Both the position numbers and the translations under genes were made by a program. The notes under the pieces were generated by a model. It made no database searches, was not told where the DNA came from, and was given only the letters and a program-made list of their open reading frames with translations. Shown piece by piece: positions 11,694 through 23,220 of a stretch of DNA of 64,000 bases. Every line of letters begins with the position of its first letter. Position 1 is the first letter of the stretch. The stretch comes from Voacanga thouarsii (lineage: Eukaryota; Streptophyta; Magnoliopsida; Gentianales; Apocynaceae): contig JANUWF010001179.1 of NCBI GenBank assembly GCA_026120185.1, positions 2,087,501-2,151,500 of the forward strand, in the 5' to 3' direction.

Positions 11694-12803
11694 TATTCTT
11701 TTCTTCTATAAATCTCGCCAATCTCTGTCATTTCTCTTATTTGGCCAGCCAACACAAGAACACCCTAAGTTGCCATTGTTTTCTTCTTCTCTTCATGATA
11801 ACCAGAGCAAACAAGAACTTTTTAGGGAAGAGATAAAGCCTTACAAAAGATATAAGAGAATTATATATCCTATATTCTCTTTATCCTATTTTCTAGAGTG
11901 TCTTACTTTAGCTAAACTACCACTCCCCTAAACTCTAGACCATTTTCCGCCAGCATTCACTTACAAACACATGAAACCACAAATATACCACAAAGCACAC
12001 TACCACACACATTTTGCACTCACTAAAATCCTCTAAACTCTCTCTCAGCTTCATTGCTACTATTAGGCAATTACCATTACTTATAGTTATCTTTGGTCAT
12101 GCAAAAGTACACAAAGCCGCCGTCTTCAATTGCAAATCATAAAAGACTAAAGTTTTCTCTCTTGCACACATCTTCTCTCCCAAAAAATTAAAACACCAAG
12201 AGAAAGCTTTTTGGATATAGCCAGCACACTCATGCCCTAGATCTCTTGGTTACTTTTCTTCTCTTCAATCAAGCAAACTCTCTTTTTCTCACGATATTCC
12301 TAGACTTTTTAAGGTAAAACCTTTATTTTTATTCTTTCTTTTCCTATTCTTTTCGTCTTTGGACCAAAATACCGTGACTAATCATTTACTATCTCAAGTG
12401 CATGGTTCTTACCATTTACTAAGCAAGTTTGTTTCTTGATTAAGATTCGAGATAGACCTTGGTCGCAAAACTCAACTTTCTTCTTTTGAGAAGTCTGCAT
12501 TGCTTATTTGCTCTAGGTAAATCGGGTACCTTAACTCCAATTGTTAAACTTAGATCCTTGTTGTAGGATTTGATATTCAAGATATGTGTATATGCATATA
12601 AATAGATCTAAGTTATTGCTATTGAATTTGATATTGGGGTTGTTAAAGTTATGCTATGATTGATATATGCTGTTAAGTTTAAACTATCACGTGATTGAAG
12701 CATGTCTATTCTTAAACTTACTATGCTTTGATAAAATACTTAGTTTAATGTAACTTTGAAGTATGAGTATATGATGATAAGTAAAGGGTAATTATGACTT
12801 GAT

Positions 12804-12857
<54 letters not shown>

Positions 12858-13416
12858 GTGCTATATGAACATGTGGTTGAGTTGATGTGATATAAAGGGT
12901 AAAATACTATACCTGTGACTTAGGAAGTTATAATGCTTACACAACAAGATGAGTTTGATTATGTTATTCAATTTTGGCTGAATTGGTGGTTGATTTTAAT
13001 TTTGTAAATTATTGCTAGACTAATGAAGAAGACAAAGTCTGAAACGACCCACCCCTCTCTTGAGTGAACTGATTCAAGTAAATCCTTGCATGATTTTCAA
13101 ATGTTAATATTATTATTGCAAGTCATTAAGATTTGATGCTGAATCAAAATGTGATTTCTCATATTGCAATCATGGTTGGTTTTTTTTTCTTATTAAATAA
13201 TTTTGATCAAAACCAAGATTTCATATAAAAACATAACTTTTATTTTCCCAATGATTTTAAGCAAACTATTCTAGAACAATATTTGTTCTACTAAGGTATT
13301 GAAAACGGTTATTTGAGATTGATACTTAAGCAGAATGTTGATAAATTGAGTACTTTATAAAGGCAGGTTGTTAGGACAAGTCTTTGATAGTTAGAGTGAG
13401 TCTTTCAGCTTGTGGC
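11694..13416 (+). repeat. Tekay-like LTR copy A, left part
   Basis: Non-coding LTR interior aligned in order with copies at 44,293 and 56,923. It has a TATA box (TATAAAT, 11,707-11,713), a CT-rich leader, a donor-like AAG/GTAAAA at 12,313/12,314, an acceptor-like TTGCTAG ending 13,018, and a second donor-like CAAG/TAAATCCTTGCAT near 13,074. The first several hundred bases of the LTR are missing. It is interrupted at 13,417 by TR-GAG-1 and resumes at 26,331. The superfamily name rests on its end sequence and the PPT seen at 31,457; it is an inference. Confidence 0.6.
12807..12850. repeat. (TA)n microsatellite
   Basis: Nearly pure TA run within LTR copy A. Confidence 0.95.
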
Positions 13417-14956
13417 TGATAGGGGCTAAATTAGTCATATTTTTCTTAGTTATTTAAGGTTCATTTGTAATACATTTTATTCAATAACTAGTCATATTCT
13501 TTCATATTTGAGATTTTACCCTTGAAAATGTATTTTGTTCTTTATTTTAGATTTTAGGGTAAAACGAAATAAAAAAGTCTCAAAACAGAGGAGAGGCGGC
13601 GCCGGTTAGGGCCCTAGAACCGGTATCGGCCATGCACTGTTGACACGAACTTCGAAAAAATGAAAAATTGTTGAAACAGAGCAAAACAAAACCAAGACGG
13701 TGCTGGTTGTGAAGCTGGAACCGGCGTCAGCTACATTCTGGAACACATTGTGCAAAATTCGAAGAAAAATCGACGAACGAGTAGAGAAACAAAACACAAC
13801 CGACGCCGGCTCCAAGAGCCAAGGCGGCGCCGGCTGTGACCTGAAGCCAAGGCGGTGCTGTGATTTCTCTACGTGATTTTTGATAATCTGAGGAGTTTTA
13901 GTAACTTCCAACTTCTACTCGGCCAAGAACTTTGTACCTACGAGTTTAGGTACTTCCTAAACCTATAAATAGATGAAAAATACAAGGGAAAAGGGAGAGA
14001 ATTCATTGATCATCATAGAAAATTACTCAATCAAAGAAGGAATTCTTCAATTCAAGGAGGGTTGTGCAAGAAGGTTTTCAAAGGAAGAAAAATGAGGCTT
14101 GTCTATGAGTGCTTTCTTTTACTTTGTTTTCTTTTTCTTGAACAATGATGTGTTAATTATTTTATTATAGTTTGACACTGTTTTAGATATTCATGATATT
14201 TAGAGTACTTGATCTTTTGATTAATTGATTATTTTTCTTGGTATTTAATTACTTGTGCTTATTATGAGGTTAGTTGGTTGGTTCTTTCTATTAACTCGCC
14301 GAGACCAAGGGGGTTGATGGTAGTTTCGATTGATTAATTTTATATTTGTTGTCAATTAACTCGCCGAGACCAAGGGGGTTAGTTGATGAGGATTGGGTAA
14401 TTAAAGGTTAATTGATGTTTGCCGAGTCCAAGGATTCTTTGGTTAATTTCATGTTATAAATTCGCCGAGACCAAAGGAATTTAATCAAGGATTGTGTTTA
14501 ATGCATCTCTTAGGTGAATTAGTTGAGACAAGACCAAGTGATTCTAATTTATCTAGAAGATAGTCATTTCATGGATTGAAAAAGAAGTGAGTCTATCTTA
14601 ATCCTTCATGATGCCAAGAGAATGATTAGTTATGATAATGATTAAGTCCTTTAAGATCATGTTTGTTAAAACAATGGTTTGAATTACATACTTCTCTATC
14701 CTTGACATGCATATATTTTGATTTTGATTTTGATTTTGATTTTCTTTTTCACTTTATCGAGTCGGTTAAACAATGAAAGAAAGATAATTAATGTCTACTT
14801 GTTCCTGGAGGATCGACACTCATTTGAACCTTATGCTCGGTTAATGATGAGTACGCTTTCTCATATGTGTGATTTGAGTTGAACGTTTTAATTTAAACTT
14901 GATTGGAAATGTGCTTAGTTTTTGTATGGTTTTTACAGCCAAGTTCGAACACACCA
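13417..14956 (+). repeat. TR-GAG-1 5' LTR
   Basis: 1,540 bp, starting TGATAGGGGCTAAATTAG and ending AACACACCA. U3 carries a GC-rich palindromic word array at 13,592-13,870 (GGCGGCGCCGGTT, ACCGGCGTCAGCT, GACGCCGGCTCC, GGCGGCGCCGGCT). A TATA box (TATAAATA, 13,963-13,970) follows ~95 bp later. The R/U5 region holds four CGCCGAGACCAA-type repeats (14,298-14,480). The 3' LTR aligns throughout apart from a ~35-bp deletion in the GC array. Confidence 0.92.
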
Positions 14957-14962
14957 TGCTTT

Positions 14963-14980
14963 TGGCGCCGTTGCCGAGGA
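14963..14980 (+). other. TR-GAG-1 primer-binding site (Asp tRNA)
   Basis: TGGCGCCGTTGCCGAGGA differs by one base from TGGCGCCGTTGCCGGGGA, the complement of the plant tRNA-Asp 3' end used by Athila/Tat-type elements. It starts seven bases after the LTR. Confidence 0.9.
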
Positions 14981-15261
14981 ACAATAGCATGAAAGCCTAG
15001 ATTTTGTTGATTTAACCTTGTAAATATGTAAATACGTAAATTATGTATAATTATTTTTTCCACAAAAAGGTGCTATCTTTTGTATTTCATGTATTCTTGT
15101 ACACCCTTGTAACCTAACCTAACCTACTAACTTTGACTATGTTCTTTTTATTAACTTTGTAACCTTGTAGTTTTGTTTTTAATCATTAATTATATATCTA
15201 ACTTGCTTCTTATTTTCTTAGGTGTTGCCCTTGGTACAGGACTTGAAAATCCAAAGGCGAG

Positions 15262-16614
15262 ATAGTCGATTTTGACCCTGAAATCGAGAAGACGTTATCA
15301 AAAATTCACCGGACAATTCAAAGGAACCTGATCGTCGAGATGGATGGTGCTCAATAGAACAATGTTGGGAATGATAGGAGAGTTATGGATGACTTTGTGA
15401 AACCTGCAATCTCGGGCATAGGCTCGAGTATCACTAGACCTAGGATAGTTACAAACAATTTTGAAATAAAGCCCAACATTATCCAAATGGTGCAAAATAT
15501 GGTTCAATTTGATGGGCTACCTGAAGAGGATCCTAATGCTCACTTAGCTATTTTTCTTGAGATTTGTGATACTTTCAAGATGAATGGTGCTTCTGAAGAT
15601 TCCATTAAGTTAAGACTTTTTCCTTTTTCCTTGAGAGATAAGGCTAAATCTTGGTTAAAGTCCTTACCTGTAGGTTCCATCACAACTTGGAATGCCTTAG
15701 CTGAAAAATTTTTGGCCAAATATTTTGCCCCAGCTAGGATAGCTAAACTTAGGAATGAAATTTTCGCCTTCCAACAATTAGATTATAAGCCCTTATATGA
15801 AAGTTGGGAGGGATTTAAGGAGATGTTAAGAAAATACCCACACCATAGATTTGAATTGGGAATGCAAATGCTTATCTTCTTAAATGGCTTCACGTTCGCA
15901 ACACGATAAGTGGTGGACTCTTCTGCAGGGGGTTCCATCAATCATAAGACCTCGGAACAGGTATTTGAGCTTATTAAAAATTTAGCTTCTAATAACTATT
16001 CTTGGGGAAGTGTAAGGTCAAAAGCTCGTGTACAAGAAGTGCACAAAGTGGATGCTGTGGTAGTATTAGAGGCTAAGGTGGACGCCTTAACTCAAAAGAT
16101 AGAACAGATGGTGATGCCTCAAGGCCAGGTTTTAAACGTCAATTGTGATTTCTGTGGAGAAGGACACCCCAATCATGAATGCCAAAATATGGGGTCATTC
16201 CAAGAAACGTCGGAACAAGCGGCCTTTGCAGGTAATGTCCGGTCAGGTAACAACCATTATAGCTCTACCTATAATCCTGGTTGGCGAAATCACCCTAAGT
16301 TCTCTTGAAGTAATGGGAATCAACCTAGGCATGGTTCTTTTAATTTTAGCAAAAATCAAAGGAATTAAAACCCTATGACCAACACTGTAGCACCTCCAAA
16401 ACCATCATTGGAAGAGTTGATTGGCCAATTGGTAAGTACCAAGGAAACTAAGTTCCAAGGAGTCGATACAACGACAAGGAACTTAGAGGCTTCCATGCGC
16501 AATTTGGAGAACCAAATTGGTTAACTAGCTAAACTCTTGGGAGATCATCAAGCAGAGACATTACCAGGGAATACTGAGGAAAATCTACGGGATCACAGCC
16601 GTGGGAACCATTGA
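15262..16614 (+). pseudogene. TR-GAG-1 gag (capsid/nucleocapsid), nonsense-broken only
   Basis: One continuous frame from FDPEIEKTL (~15,271; no upstream ATG, first retained ATG 15,340) to the TGA at 16,612. The capsid domain includes GLPEEDPNAHL.IFLEICDTF, LRLFPFSLRDKAKSWL, FLAKYF and ESWEGFKEMLRKYPHH (15,510-15,850). The nucleocapsid knuckle is C-x2-C-x3-H-x4-C (CDFCGEGHPNHEC, 16,144-16,182). Gag would coat the element RNA in cytoplasmic particles. Stops at 15,355, 15,907, 16,306, 16,366 and 16,522 all look like single C-to-T or G-to-A changes of Gln or Trp codons, and there is no frameshift. The protein ends just after LPGNTEEN, where Athila-type elements normally continue into protease. 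Confidence 0.92.
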
Positions 16615-17686
16615 AGCAATCTTACTTTTCTTTACTTTTAGTTTTTGTGATTGAGATAATTTTGTTATTTCTGTCATTTTGATTGATTAATTAGAATGCA
16701 TTATTCACCATTATTGTATGTTTCACATTTTTATTAAAAAAAAAAGGAGAACTGGATAGAACCAAGCCGGTGCTGGCTCTAAGAGCTTGGACCGGCGCTG
16801 GTTCCTGTTGGGTGAAGCATAATTTAAGGGCTATTTTGGCCACTTTTCCTTCAAAATCTCCATTCTCCCTCTCAAATTCTCTCAAGCCCGCGCCAGCTTC
16901 ACATCCCTCATCTCTCAAAATTTGATTTTTCAACTCCTAAACACCTCAATAACATCTATTGACTTTTTTTTTTTGTTTGATCCTACGAATCAAACACCTC
17001 AAAAGCTTTAATTTTTCACTACAAAATCACATTCAATCCATAAGCAAGGAGCTTAGATTTCTAAAACAGCTTGCATCTTTTGCTTGCCTATGCATACAAG
17101 AGTATAAATGTATGATTTTTATTCAATTCCTACGGTTCAAAATGTTGTAAATAACTTTGCCTAATTTGAAGAATACTGTTGGCCGAGAATAAGGATTATG
17201 TATACTATGATTGACTTATGCATTCCTCCTTGAGCTTCATGAATTGGATTAAATTAGGAATTATTGAGCCTTCACTACTTGATGCATGCTTATGATCATT
17301 CGAGACTTCATATAGCTATGGCTAGAATTTTGGCTATTAGTGATACTTGAATATATGGAATGTGCATTATTGATCACATAATACCATGATACTGGCTTCA
17401 TTCACATGATCATGTTTACTAGCGTGCTTTGAGGATATCAACACATTTATGCTTTACAGTGAACTTTACATGTATTATGTAGGTTGTGTTGTATTGATTG
17501 AAGGTGATTGATTGAATTGGTTGTTGGAGTGGATATATATTAAAGGAGCTTGGGTTTTGTGAATTGTGAGATTGGTTGAGGGTAGTGTGAGATTTGAGGA
17601 ATATCTGTGCAGGGGTAGCTATCCTGTTTTCAGTCTTTGAGCTTACTTGTTCTCTCTTCCTATTCTCCTATTCCTTACTTGATATC
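16615..17686 (+). other. TR-GAG-1 inter-ORF region with an internal GC-palindrome block
   Basis: Non-coding. After an A-rich run at ~16,735-16,746 comes GCCGGTGCTGGCT..GGACCGGCGCTGGTTCC (16,763-16,805), the same word type as the LTR U3 array. A pyrimidine-rich leader-like stretch follows (~16,850-16,945) before the second ORF starts. This resembles U3-plus-leader organisation and could be an internal promoter for ORF2 (inference; only a weak TATA-like AATTTAA is present). Confidence 0.5.
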
Positions 17687-17812
17687 ATGTCTAGAGCGAG
17701 GGGTTAGTCTTCTAAAAGGGCGAGAACTTCCTCTTCCTCAGCCCCTTCATCTGTTGATCCTTTGTCCCTAAGATCTACTGAGTTTATAGATGCATCTTGT
17801 GAGGAATGGTAC
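17687..17812 (+). pseudogene. TR-GAG-1 ORF2, 5' part, split by an LTR insertion
   Basis: Starts ATG at 17,687 (MSRARG, a stop at codon 7 where Gln is expected, then SSKRARTSSSS, a basic/Ser-rich N-terminus) and runs into FIDASCEEWY, where the nested LTR interrupts it at 17,813. The frame resumes after the duplicated GGTAC at 22,126. See the 3' part for the domain. Confidence 0.8.
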
Positions 17813-19845
17813 TGTAACACCCCGCTACCTAGGCTCAACAGGGCCGGAGATGTCGCCCCGTCCAAAGGACAAGAGGTCTTTATAACTAGGTCACACAAAC
17901 AAAAATAAAACAATACTTTAAAATTAAAATTTATTACAATAAAAAAATTCAAGACAAATCCATAAATACATTGAATACTCTCGTCTCTCAAAGAAATACA
18001 TAAAGAAAATAGCATAATGCCTTCAAAGCAAGCACAAACTATCTACTTATCTCTATAGTAGGATTGACCTGAAAACATGGCAAAAGGGTGATGAGATAAA
18101 AGAAAATCTCAGTAAGTCCGTGTGTGCTTTGAGTATCCAGTGAAAACAGTTCATGAATGCATGGTGTAAGAACTTCATAAGAAAAATACTAGCAAGCAAT
18201 AAACAATGTTCAAAATCAAGAGTGGCATTTTGGCTTTTCCAACCATACATGTACAATAAAATCAACCACTCAAAATGGTGGCCATGGGTTACCACACGTT
18301 GGGCCCCATAACCATACAATGGTCAAAATACCACACTTTGTGCAAATTGACAAAAAGGCAGGTGATCGACCTACCGGGTAAGATACTCCTTCTTCTCTAC
18401 ACCTAAACAAAATCGGTTGTCCATTCTGACAACACACAGTCCACATGACTGAAACTTACTAGCTCGGACCGGCATGACTAAGTAGTACTGACGTTTCTCT
18501 AAATTGAGTTCATCTTCTGGAGGTGGCCTCCTACCAGAAGACTCACTCTTGCTCTTCAAAACTAGTACTACTAGCCTACCCTTATTGAGTACTCAACGTT
18601 TGATTATCCCACTTGAGAAAAAACTGATAATACATAGCTTTACTTGAAAATGGCAATCAAGGGTTTCTAAAGTCCTTGTCAAAATTATTTTTAGAAACAG
18701 TTTGGTGTTTGAGTAAAACTGCTTGTTGATTTTCAAATAATTAGTTTGACTGAAACAAGGAAGGAAACAGTCCTTAATTGCCTTTACCAAATTAGTGTTC
18801 ACATACTTCATGTTTAGCTTGCCATGGTAACCTTTTACAACAAACAAGTTTTATGCAGAAGCTTACTTGATCCTTTGCTTGAGATAAATTAGAGATCTTC
18901 AAAAGCTGACCTAACCCCACTTGGGGTAAACATAAGCCATAATCAAACTCAAGCAAAAATTTGCTTTCATAAATAATCCTAACTCAACTTACTACAATCA
19001 TGACCCTAGTGTCCCAAACTTTAAGGCTAGATAATAAATAAAAGGGTTTATAAAATAAATATAGCTTGATATTAAAATAACTAGGGTTTGTGAAATAGTT
19101 ACTAATAAGTTGTAGATTTAAATCTTGTTATAAATCAACTAGGGTTCATTTGATGAAGGGTCCTAGGTCCTAGATGATATTATTTAAAATAATAATTTAT
19201 AATAACTAATGGTTAGAAAATAATTGGTAAATAAAATTAATAATAAGTAAATCTTAATATGTTTTGATTAAAAGATAATAAATAAAATTTATTAGTACTT
19301 ATGAATTTTTGACTTACAAGATTAATATTCTACTTATTGTGATTATTTATATAAAAGAATACTATTATCATATATAATATTTATATATTTTATTTCTTTA
19401 ATAAAAGTAATTATTTATTTGACTAAAATATCATTTTTTATATAATAGTCCAAATCCACATTTTCCTAGGGTTTTCGAAATCATTAGAAGAAATTATAAT
19501 ATTAATCATTTTATTGATGAAATAAAATTGGCTAACTTAATTAGCTTAAGAACAACAAGGTCATGATCATAATTCCTATTACTAACCATCATCATGAACA
19601 TACATTCTACACCAATCAACAAACCATCCAAATCATGAAATAAAGCATAGATCCAAATCTACCAACACATGATCCAAACCCCACTAAGCATATTCCTATT
19701 CATGGCCTCAACAAGAATACAAGAACATAAAACCCTATTCACTAAAGGTGACATAATCTCTAATATGCTTAATCATTCATACTACTCATGACATGAAGAT
19801 ATGCAACAAACCCTAAAACGTCATAAAATTCAACCAAGACCAATC

Positions 19846-19931
19846 ATTCTCATGCATCAATCCCAACTCCATCATATAAACACATTCATTCTCATGCTTC
19901 AATCCCAACTCCATCATATAAACACATTCAC
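19846..19931. repeat. Tandem 43-bp duplication
   Basis: Two adjacent near-identical units containing ATTCTCATGC.TCAATCCCAA and CATCATATAAACACATTC, differing by one base. Within LTR copy B. Confidence 0.9.
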
Positions 19932-20123
19932 AATCTCCAAATATATTCCATCCTCATCCAACTACATCCAAGAGACATGAATCTTGAATTTAAAGAGAAG
20001 ATTGAAGAGACTTACTTGAATGATGACTACCTTGAAGAAGTTTCAAAAGAATCCTCACACTTGGAAAGCTTGATCCGTCTAAGGAGAAAGAAGAAAAATG
20101 GCTATGGTTGGAGTAACTATTCG

Positions 20124-20228
<105 letters not shown>

Positions 20229-22125
20229 ATTAGTATATTTCGTTAATGGTTGAAGAGGAAGGAAGATGAACATAATCGTTCATACTTACCTTGAGAGTGT
20301 TCTTGAGCCTTTAATGAAAATTCTGGTTTTTGATCTGAAAGTAAACTCTTGATTTCAGTGTTTGATGTTATAAATTGCAGAAATAGATTCAAGACAATGA
20401 GTAGGTGTGGTCTGGAGTTTTTGGAGAAGATTGAAGAGGTTTTGAGTGGTCTTATGCATGGAGAAGGGTGGTGGGTGTTCTTGGAGATTTGGAGAGAATA
20501 GAGGAAGGCTGGCCGAAATTTTGCTTGGAAAGAGTGGTCGAATGGGTTGGAGAATTCTGGTGATTGAATTCTCAGATTTGGGAGAAAAGGAAAGCTGGTT
20601 GTTTAAAATTCAAAAAGAATGATTTAGGGAGTGAATTATGGTAGCAAGTATGATAAGAATTTCTTGGTTGAAGGAGGTCTTTTGTGATCTTCAATGGCCG
20701 ACCGTTTGGCTGGGATTTTGCTGAGATGAATGATACTTGAAGGAGCTATAGGGTGGCCAAATTATGGAGTGCAATGGTGAAGGAATTTTCTGGATAGTTG
20801 AGGCTTAATCCATGGAAGTTTGCTGGAATAATTTGCTGCAATTTTCGATTCCAATTGATGGCTTGATTGTAGTGATTGATGGAGGGATTTTAGGAGTAAC
20901 CATGGAGCTTCATTTGAGTAGACCAATGGAGAAGATGATGAAGCTCAGTTCATGGCTGACTAAGGTTGGTTTTACAGAGAAAATGGAGTAAGCTTCGGAC
21001 AAGGGTGAAGAAGAAATAAAGTTGGAATTTCTAGAGTTGGTTTTTTTTGCATGGCTTGCTGGAATTTCTGTGCAGATTTTTCTGCAATGCTTCAGCCAAC
21101 TTACAGAAGGTTTGAAGGGGTATTGGAGGGTCTTTTAAGGCTGGTTTCTAGCCTTCTTTATGGAGGAAATACAAGGTTGAATTGCTGGTTGGAAAGGTGG
21201 AAGAAACAATTTGGTTTTTTGCTCACCAAGCTGTGAAAACTGTCTAGGGATTTTTCTGGTTTGCACAGCTTTTGTGCTGTCCGGTTTTGGCTGACGTTTT
21301 TAGTTTTCAAGCTGAGTGAATTGGTTATTTGTCTGGCAGTATTTGAGAGGGAGAGATGGCTGAAGGTTTCAACAATTAAACTGATCAAGAAGCTGGAAAA
21401 ATTTCTAGTTTGCTACAAGAAGAAGATAATTACTCATAGGGTGGAGTTTGAAGGTTCAACCATGGAGATTAATTCTCTTGGGAACCTTTTATAACTTTTC
21501 CCCATTTTCGGCCAATATGCTACCCTTCCATAGGTAATTTCGAAACTCCAAGATCAAGGAAGCTTGCTGGAATTTTTTTGAAATAAAATAGCTTGAATAA
21601 ATTGAGCAATTTAATTGGTCAAGAATTAAGGTAAGTTAGAGAACAAAAAGGGTATGAATCCCTTAGGGGTTTTTGTAGGGCACAAGAGTGGAATTAGGAC
21701 ATTCCTTTCATGTCTCCCCTAGGACAACACCCCTACTCCTCCCTAAGGCATGCAAGGCCGAAAATAGCATACCTATCAAAAATAAAACTTAATCATGATA
21801 AAACTTAAATAATGGACTTTGAACTCAAGACGTCAAGGATTTATTCCAAAGCTTTAAGCACTAAACTACAATCACTCTTGTTCTTATTTTCTCTCCCAAA
21901 TATTTTTCCTATTTAACCCTTAAGTTATCTCCATATTTCCTCCTTAAGCAAAATTACCATTTTGCCATTCCTACTCAATAAGCATAATTAAACATTCTAG
22001 TCTACAAATCACAAATTCAAAGCACATAAAATTATACAAAAATATATTTATGCATGCAAGAAAATATGATATATATCTCGATCCCCTTACTCTAAGGTTG
22101 GTTTTAGTTGGGGTTTCACAGGTAC

Positions 22126-23220
22126 AGTAAGAGAGCCTCTAATAAGATTATTGTCGAGCGTACTTTCTCACCCATCTTAGACTGTGCACTCAAATTGGAA
22201 ATGATGTTTAGAGGGCTAAGATGGGGGTCGATAGTACAATTGAAAGGAAAGTATTGTCCCGTGCTTATTAAGGAACTCTATACTAATATGACGGATATGG
22301 GTAATAAACATCTTTCACATATTGAAATAAGAGTGAAAGGAGTTCCTATTGTCATCACTCAAAACCAATTATCTAACTTCCTGCAGGTTTTTAACGATGA
22401 TACTTGGTAAGGGATTGATATGAATAATCAAAAGATTCTTTCTGACCCGAATTGGGATGTTAGAGGGACTAGAGCTACCCTAGGCTTACATAAGCATAAT
22501 GCCTTCCAAGCTAATAGCTTCTATTCCAACAATGGTTTGGTAGCCAACTTTTGAGCTCTAGTCTACATGTTTGGGTTCAATGTTGTACCCTGTGGTAGTG
22601 GTTTCAATGAGACTAGACTGATTGACACTTATATTTTGCATCGGATGATGAACACATTACCTATTCCTCTTGCACCCTTGATCATCAAATCTATTAGGGT
22701 GGTTGTTCATCACCGTCTCTCCACAAAAGCCTTTGTTTTTCCCTTGGTTATAATGAAAATTCTAAAAGACTTTGGTATGAGTCTTGAGGGAGAACTCATG
22801 GAGGCTACCACTGAGCACGATATGGTCACTGAGCAAATTGTTATGAGTTGCGGGTACAAGTACAACCAAGAGTTGAAAAAATAGCTAACTCCCTTTGAGG
22901 TCAGACATCTCGGATAGGTAAGGCCACTTAAAATGCAGGAGGAGCACCCACTACCACCAGCATGTGCACGGGCTAGCAGTTCTCAATCCCACTCTCGAAC
23001 TGACTTTGAGACTACTGTGCTGGGGCAACTCGATCAGCAAATGGCAGTACTCCTACGCTTGCAAGGTACTATGGAGGACAAGGCAAGACGGTAAGCTACT
23101 ATGGAGCAGTAGTTAGCCTAGTTGAGGCAGCATTCTTCTGGTCCACATGGTGGTGCGAGTACTTCTATGCCAGCTAAGGATGATGAGGATGATGAGGATG
23201 ATGATGATGAGGAGGACTAA
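22126..23220 (+). pseudogene. TR-GAG-1 ORF2, 3' part (putative plant transposon protein domain)
   Basis: Continues the 17,687 frame: SKRASNKIIVERTFSP, then the plant-transposon-protein type domain with FRGLRWGSIVQLKGKYCP (~22,210), VLIKELYTNM (~22,261), IRVKGVPIVITQNQLSNFL (~22,330), LHKHNAF and TYILHRMMNTLPIPLAPLII (~22,630-22,690). The end is acidic (runs of Asp/Glu to 23,220). I recognise this as the domain usually called 'putative plant transposon protein', found in Athila-type elements; its function is not established. One frame throughout; stops at 22,408, 22,552, 22,882 and several near 22,915-23,120. Most fit Gln or Arg codons hit by C-to-T (for example RR-stop-ATMEQ-stop-LA-stop-LR). 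Confidence 0.85.

Noticed and set aside
13606..13911. Similar minus-strand frames at 13,606-13,911 and 25,004-25,276 suggesting a conserved gene
   Set aside because: They are the same LTR segment in the two TR-GAG-1 LTRs; similarity is LTR identity, not protein conservation.
17704..18015. 103-codon minus-strand frame
   Set aside because: Spans the junction between TR-GAG-1 ORF2 and the nested LTR.
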